In this document: in pieces, positions 6,598 to 8,791 of the stretch
How positions within the stretch are numbered: the stretch's first letter is position 1
Layout of the letters: every line of letters starts with the position of its first letter
From: Paracoccaceae bacterium
GTDB lineage: Bacteria > Pseudomonadota > Alphaproteobacteria > Rhodobacterales > Rhodobacteraceae
Length of the DNA: 8,791 bases
Assembly: GCA_024644285.1 (NCBI GenBank)
Contig: JAHELH010000086.1
Location: forward strand, 1 to 8,791
Direction of reading: 5' to 3'
Notes under the pieces: model-generated
Database searches by the model: none
Told to the model about the DNA's origin: nothing
The model's input: only the letters and a program-made list of their open reading frames with translations
Position numbers and translations under genes: made by a program

Positions 6598-7488
6598 CTA
6601 GCGCCACTTCGCCAGCGGCGGAAGGCTCATCAGAACCGCGTCGGCATCGTGACCGGTCGCTAGCCCGAACTTGGTGCCCCGGTCATAGACCAGATTGTAT
6701 TCGGCGTAGAGCCCGCGATGCACAAGTTGCGTTTCGCGGTCGTCTTCGGTCCAGCCCTGGTCCCGCCGCCGCTCGGTGACCGGCAGGAAGGCCGGCAGGA
6801 AAGCCCGGCCGACATCCTGGGTAAAGGCGAAGTCCGCCTCCCAGTCGCCGCTGTTGAGATCGTCGTAAAAGATGCCGCCGACGCCCCGCGCGCGCTTGCG
6901 GTGCGGGATGAAGAAATACTCGTCGGCCCACGCCTTGAAGCGGGGATAATAGTCCGGATTGTGCGCCTCGCACCGCGCCTTCAGCGTGGCGTGGAAGTGC
7001 GCGGTATCCTCCGCGTATTCGATGCATGGATTCAGGTCCGATCCACCGCCGAACCACCAGGCGCCGGGCGTCCAGAACATCCGTGTGTTCATGTGCACCG
7101 CGGGGCAATGCGGGTTCTGCATGTGCGCGACCAGACTGATACCGCTGGCCCAAAAGCGCGGGTCGTCCGCGATCCCCGGCACGCCGCGGGCCGCCATCGC
7201 CTGTTGCGCCGCCGTGCCCAGCGTTCCGTAGACGGTCGAGACGTTCACGCCGACCTTTTCAAAACAGCGCCCCCCGCGCATGACGCTCATCAATCCGCCG
7301 CCGGCATCCTCGCCGCCGTCGGATCCGCGCTGGGTCTCCGTGACTTCGAACCGGCCCGCGGGGCGATCCGCGAAAGGCCCGGTGGACTGAGTGTCCTCCA
7401 GCCTTTCGAAGGCTTCCACGATCTGGTCGCGGATCTCCCGAAACCAGGCAGAGGCGCGCGCCTTTCGGTCGTCGAAATCGTCGCTCAT
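6598..7488 (-). CDS. hemF: Oxygen-dependent coproporphyrinogen III oxidase
   Basis: HemF converts coproporphyrinogen III to protoporphyrinogen IX by two oxidative decarboxylations that use O2, in the cytoplasmic haem branch of tetrapyrrole synthesis. The 296-residue length equals the usual size. Signature segments are GGGLMSVMRGGRCFEKVGVN (63-82), NPHCPAVHMNTR (125-136), WWFGGGSDLNP (144-154), HRKRARGVGGIFYDDL (196-211) and HRGLYAEYNLVYDRGTKFGL (257-276), closing with SLPPLAKW. The ATG at 7488 is chosen because GGAG lies six to nine bases upstream and the protein then starts at the family's usual place; the frame is open further upstream but that part overlaps the end of the SDR gene. It lies 28 bases after the SDR gene on the same strand and is probably the last gene of that operon. 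It converges on the halogenase gene, with 99 bases between stops that hold no obvious terminator. An oxygen-dependent enzyme points to aerobic growth. Confidence 0.96.
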   Translation of the reverse strand: MSDDFDDRKARASAWFREIRDQIVEAFERLEDTQSTGPFADRPAGRFEVTETQRGSDGGEDAGGGLMSVMRGGRCFEKVGVNVSTVYGTLGTAAQQAMAARGVPGIADDPRFWASGISLVAHMQNPHCPAVHMNTRMFWTPGAWWFGGGSDLNPCIEYAEDTAHFHATLKARCEAHNPDYYPRFKAWADEYFFIPHRKRARGVGGIFYDDLNSGDWEADFAFTQDVGRAFLPAFLPVTERRRDQGWTEDDRETQLVHRGLYAEYNLVYDRGTKFGLATGHDADAVLMSLPPLAKWR

Positions 7489-7516
7489 GCAGCGGCTCCG
7501 GGCGTTGATCGACGCC

Positions 7517-8329
7517 TTAATGCAACGACGCCGCGACGGTGTCGAGCAGCGACCGCCCGCCATCCACCGTCAGGATTTGCCCGGTCATGAAACTGGACCC
7601 GTCCGAGGCGAGAAACTGTGCCGCCTCGGCCAGTTCCTGGGCGCTGGCGATGCGGCCCAGCGGCGTATGCGCGATGATTTCCTCGCGGTATTTGTCGTCT
7701 TCCTTCAGCGCCTCCATCAGGCTGGCGCTCATGACCGATCCGAAGGCGACCGCGTTGACGCGGATGCGTTCGGGCGCGAGGGCAACCGCCATGGCTCGGG
7801 TCATCTGGTCCAATGCCGCGCTGGAAATCGAATAGGCCAGCAATTTGGGATGCGCGCGCCGCGCGGCAATGGAAGACAGGTTGATGATCGAACCGGCGCT
7901 GCCCTCTTCCTTGCCGGCTTCCTTGGACTGCTTGATCATCCTGCGCGCCACCAGTTGCGTCAGGCGCAGGCTGGTCATCAGGTTCTGCTTCAACAGCATC
8001 TCGACCGCGTCGTCGTCGGGATTCAGTGGATCGGATATCATCATCTGCCGGCTGGCATTGACCAGGATGTCGACCTGGTCGAAAGCGTCGATCGTGGCCG
8101 ATAGCAGATTGGCCAATGTCAGCTTTTGTCGCAGGTCACCGGCGAAGTAACGGACGTTGCTGTCCTCCTTTTCGGCCTCCTCGCCCACCTCTCGTATCAG
8201 CTTTGCCTCGTCCATGTCCGCGAACATCACGTTGGCCTTGCGGTCGGCGAAATGCTGCGCGATGGCGAGGCCGACCCCGTTGGCGGCCCCGGTCACGATG
8301 GCGGTCTTGCCGGAAATGGCTAGAGGCAT
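7517..8329 (-). CDS. SDR-family protein lacking the catalytic lysine
   Basis: This 270-residue protein is a classical-type short-chain dehydrogenase/reductase by fold. It has the dinucleotide-binding TGAANGVG at residues 13-20, an acidic residue after the second strand (MFADMD, 36-40) that favours NAD(H), N116 in helix 4, the NLSS strand with S153, Y166 and the C-terminal VDGG (255-258). S153 and Y166 keep the normal 13-residue spacing of the catalytic Ser and Tyr. However, the YxxxK motif reads YSISS: the lysine is replaced by S170. The NNAG motif is also altered to VNAS. The nucleotide sequence confirms both readings. Without the lysine, normal hydride transfer chemistry should be weak, so the protein may have a changed activity or a binding role. 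The start ATG has GGGA about ten bases upstream. It sits between rsmC (42-base gap) and hemF (28-base gap), so it is probably co-transcribed with both. The substrate is unknown. Confidence 0.9.
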   Translation of the reverse strand: MPLAISGKTAIVTGAANGVGLAIAQHFADRKANVMFADMDEAKLIREVGEEAEKEDSNVRYFAGDLRQKLTLANLLSATIDAFDQVDILVNASRQMMISDPLNPDDDAVEMLLKQNLMTSLRLTQLVARRMIKQSKEAGKEEGSAGSIINLSSIAARRAHPKLLAYSISSAALDQMTRAMAVALAPERIRVNAVAFGSVMSASLMEALKEDDKYREEIIAHTPLGRIASAQELAEAAQFLASDGSSFMTGQILTVDGGRSLLDTVAASLH

Positions 8330-8371
8330 GTTCGGTGATTCCCGTGTTTGTCCGGCGCAGAGTACCGGGAT

Positions 8372-8791
8372 TCAAAGCCTGCGGCGACGTGGCTTCGCCG
8401 CCAGCAGTATCTTGAAGTGTGCATCCCCGGCAATTTCGGTGACATCCTGGAACAGGCGGCGCGTTTCGGCCTCGTAGGGCAGATGCCTGTTCGCCACCAG
8501 CCAAAGCCGGCCCGCCGGCTTCAACATCCGGGCCGCCGCGGCAATGAAGGCGCGGCCCAGGCCCGGTTCGGCATCGCGGCCGGTATGAAACGGCGGGTTT
8601 GTCACGACGGCGTCGAGCGGTGCGTCCGGGCAGAACTGCAGCACATCGGCCCAGTGAAACACCGCCCGCGGGTCGACAACATTGCGGCGCGCGCAGTCCA
8701 GCGCGGCGTGATCCGCCTCGACCAGATGCAGCGTTGCGACCCCCTTGCGGTCGAGGATCGCGCGCGAAAGGTAGCCCCAACCGGCGCCGAG
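8372..8791 (-). CDS. rsmC: RsmC-like 16S rRNA guanine-N2 methyltransferase, C-terminal part
   Basis: Only the last 139 residues are in the window; the gene enters from the right edge. They form most of a class I SAM-dependent methyltransferase domain: motif I LGAGWGYLS at the edge, the acidic end of strand 2 in LHLVEADHAAL, the catalytic NPPF in VVTNPPFHTGRD, and then RMLKPAGRLWLVANRHLPYE and AHFKILLAAKP, which follow the pattern of E. coli RsmC (m2G1207 of 16S rRNA in the small subunit). RlmG, which modifies 23S rRNA, shares these motifs, so the target base is inferred. The visible GTG at 8662 is not the real start because homology continues upstream of it without a break. It is the first gene of the rsmC, SDR, hemF run. 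Confidence 0.85.
   Translation of the reverse strand, partial: LGAGWGYLSRAILDRKGVATLHLVEADHAALDCARRNVVDPRAVFHWADVLQFCPDAPLDAVVTNPPFHTGRDAEPGLGRAFIAAAARMLKPAGRLWLVANRHLPYEAETRRLFQDVTEIAGDAHFKILLAAKPRRRRL

Noticed and set aside
6718..7590. A 290-codon open frame on the plus strand opposite hemF
   Set aside because: hemF is certain on the minus strand and the plus-strand product is low-complexity.
1..8791. Search for CRISPR, tRNA/rRNA, insertion sequences, defence genes or phage genes
   Set aside because: No repeat-spacer pattern, transposase, integrase, toxin-antitoxin pair or RNA gene could be recognised by eye on either strand.

Overview
The window is high-GC DNA with dense, mostly minus-strand coding and the gene content of an aerobic Gram-negative alphaproteobacterium. 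The protein styles (MipA/OmpV porin-like protein, oxygen-dependent HemF, RsmC) suggest the Rhodobacterales, but that placement is inference. I see no rRNA, tRNA, CRISPR array, insertion sequence or phage gene. Two genes run off the edges: an unidentified gene on the left and an rsmC-like methyltransferase on the right.

Layout, left to right. (1) 1-89, minus: the first 29 codons of an unidentified protein. (2) 208-1122, minus: a YrbG-type Ca2+/Na+ antiporter with a TTG start and a likely terminator overlapping its stop codon. (3) 1220-2326, minus: a DUF2961 / glycoside hydrolase family 172 enzyme with no signal peptide. (4) 2557-3378, plus: an outer-membrane MipA/OmpV protein, divergent from the GH172 gene across 230 bases. 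(5) 3383-4723, minus: an MFS exporter with a histidine-rich tail, ending four bases from the MipA gene. (6) 4825-6498, plus: a flavin-dependent halogenase of the tryptophan-halogenase family with all catalytic motifs, divergent from the MFS gene. (7) 6598-8791, minus: a compact run read in the order rsmC, SDR, hemF, with gaps of 42 and 28 bases, probably one operon.

The right-hand run combines rRNA methylation and haem synthesis with an SDR whose catalytic lysine is replaced by serine. The central divergent pair, halogenase and MFS exporter, is the most unusual part. The halogenase has no flavin reductase, carrier protein or biosynthetic cluster beside it, so its substrate is unknown; export of a halogenated product by the MFS protein is only a guess from position. 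No clearly new multi-gene system is visible. The best leads are the orphan halogenase and its possible sigma-54 site, the lysine-less SDR, the His-tailed MFS protein and the isolated GH172 enzyme.
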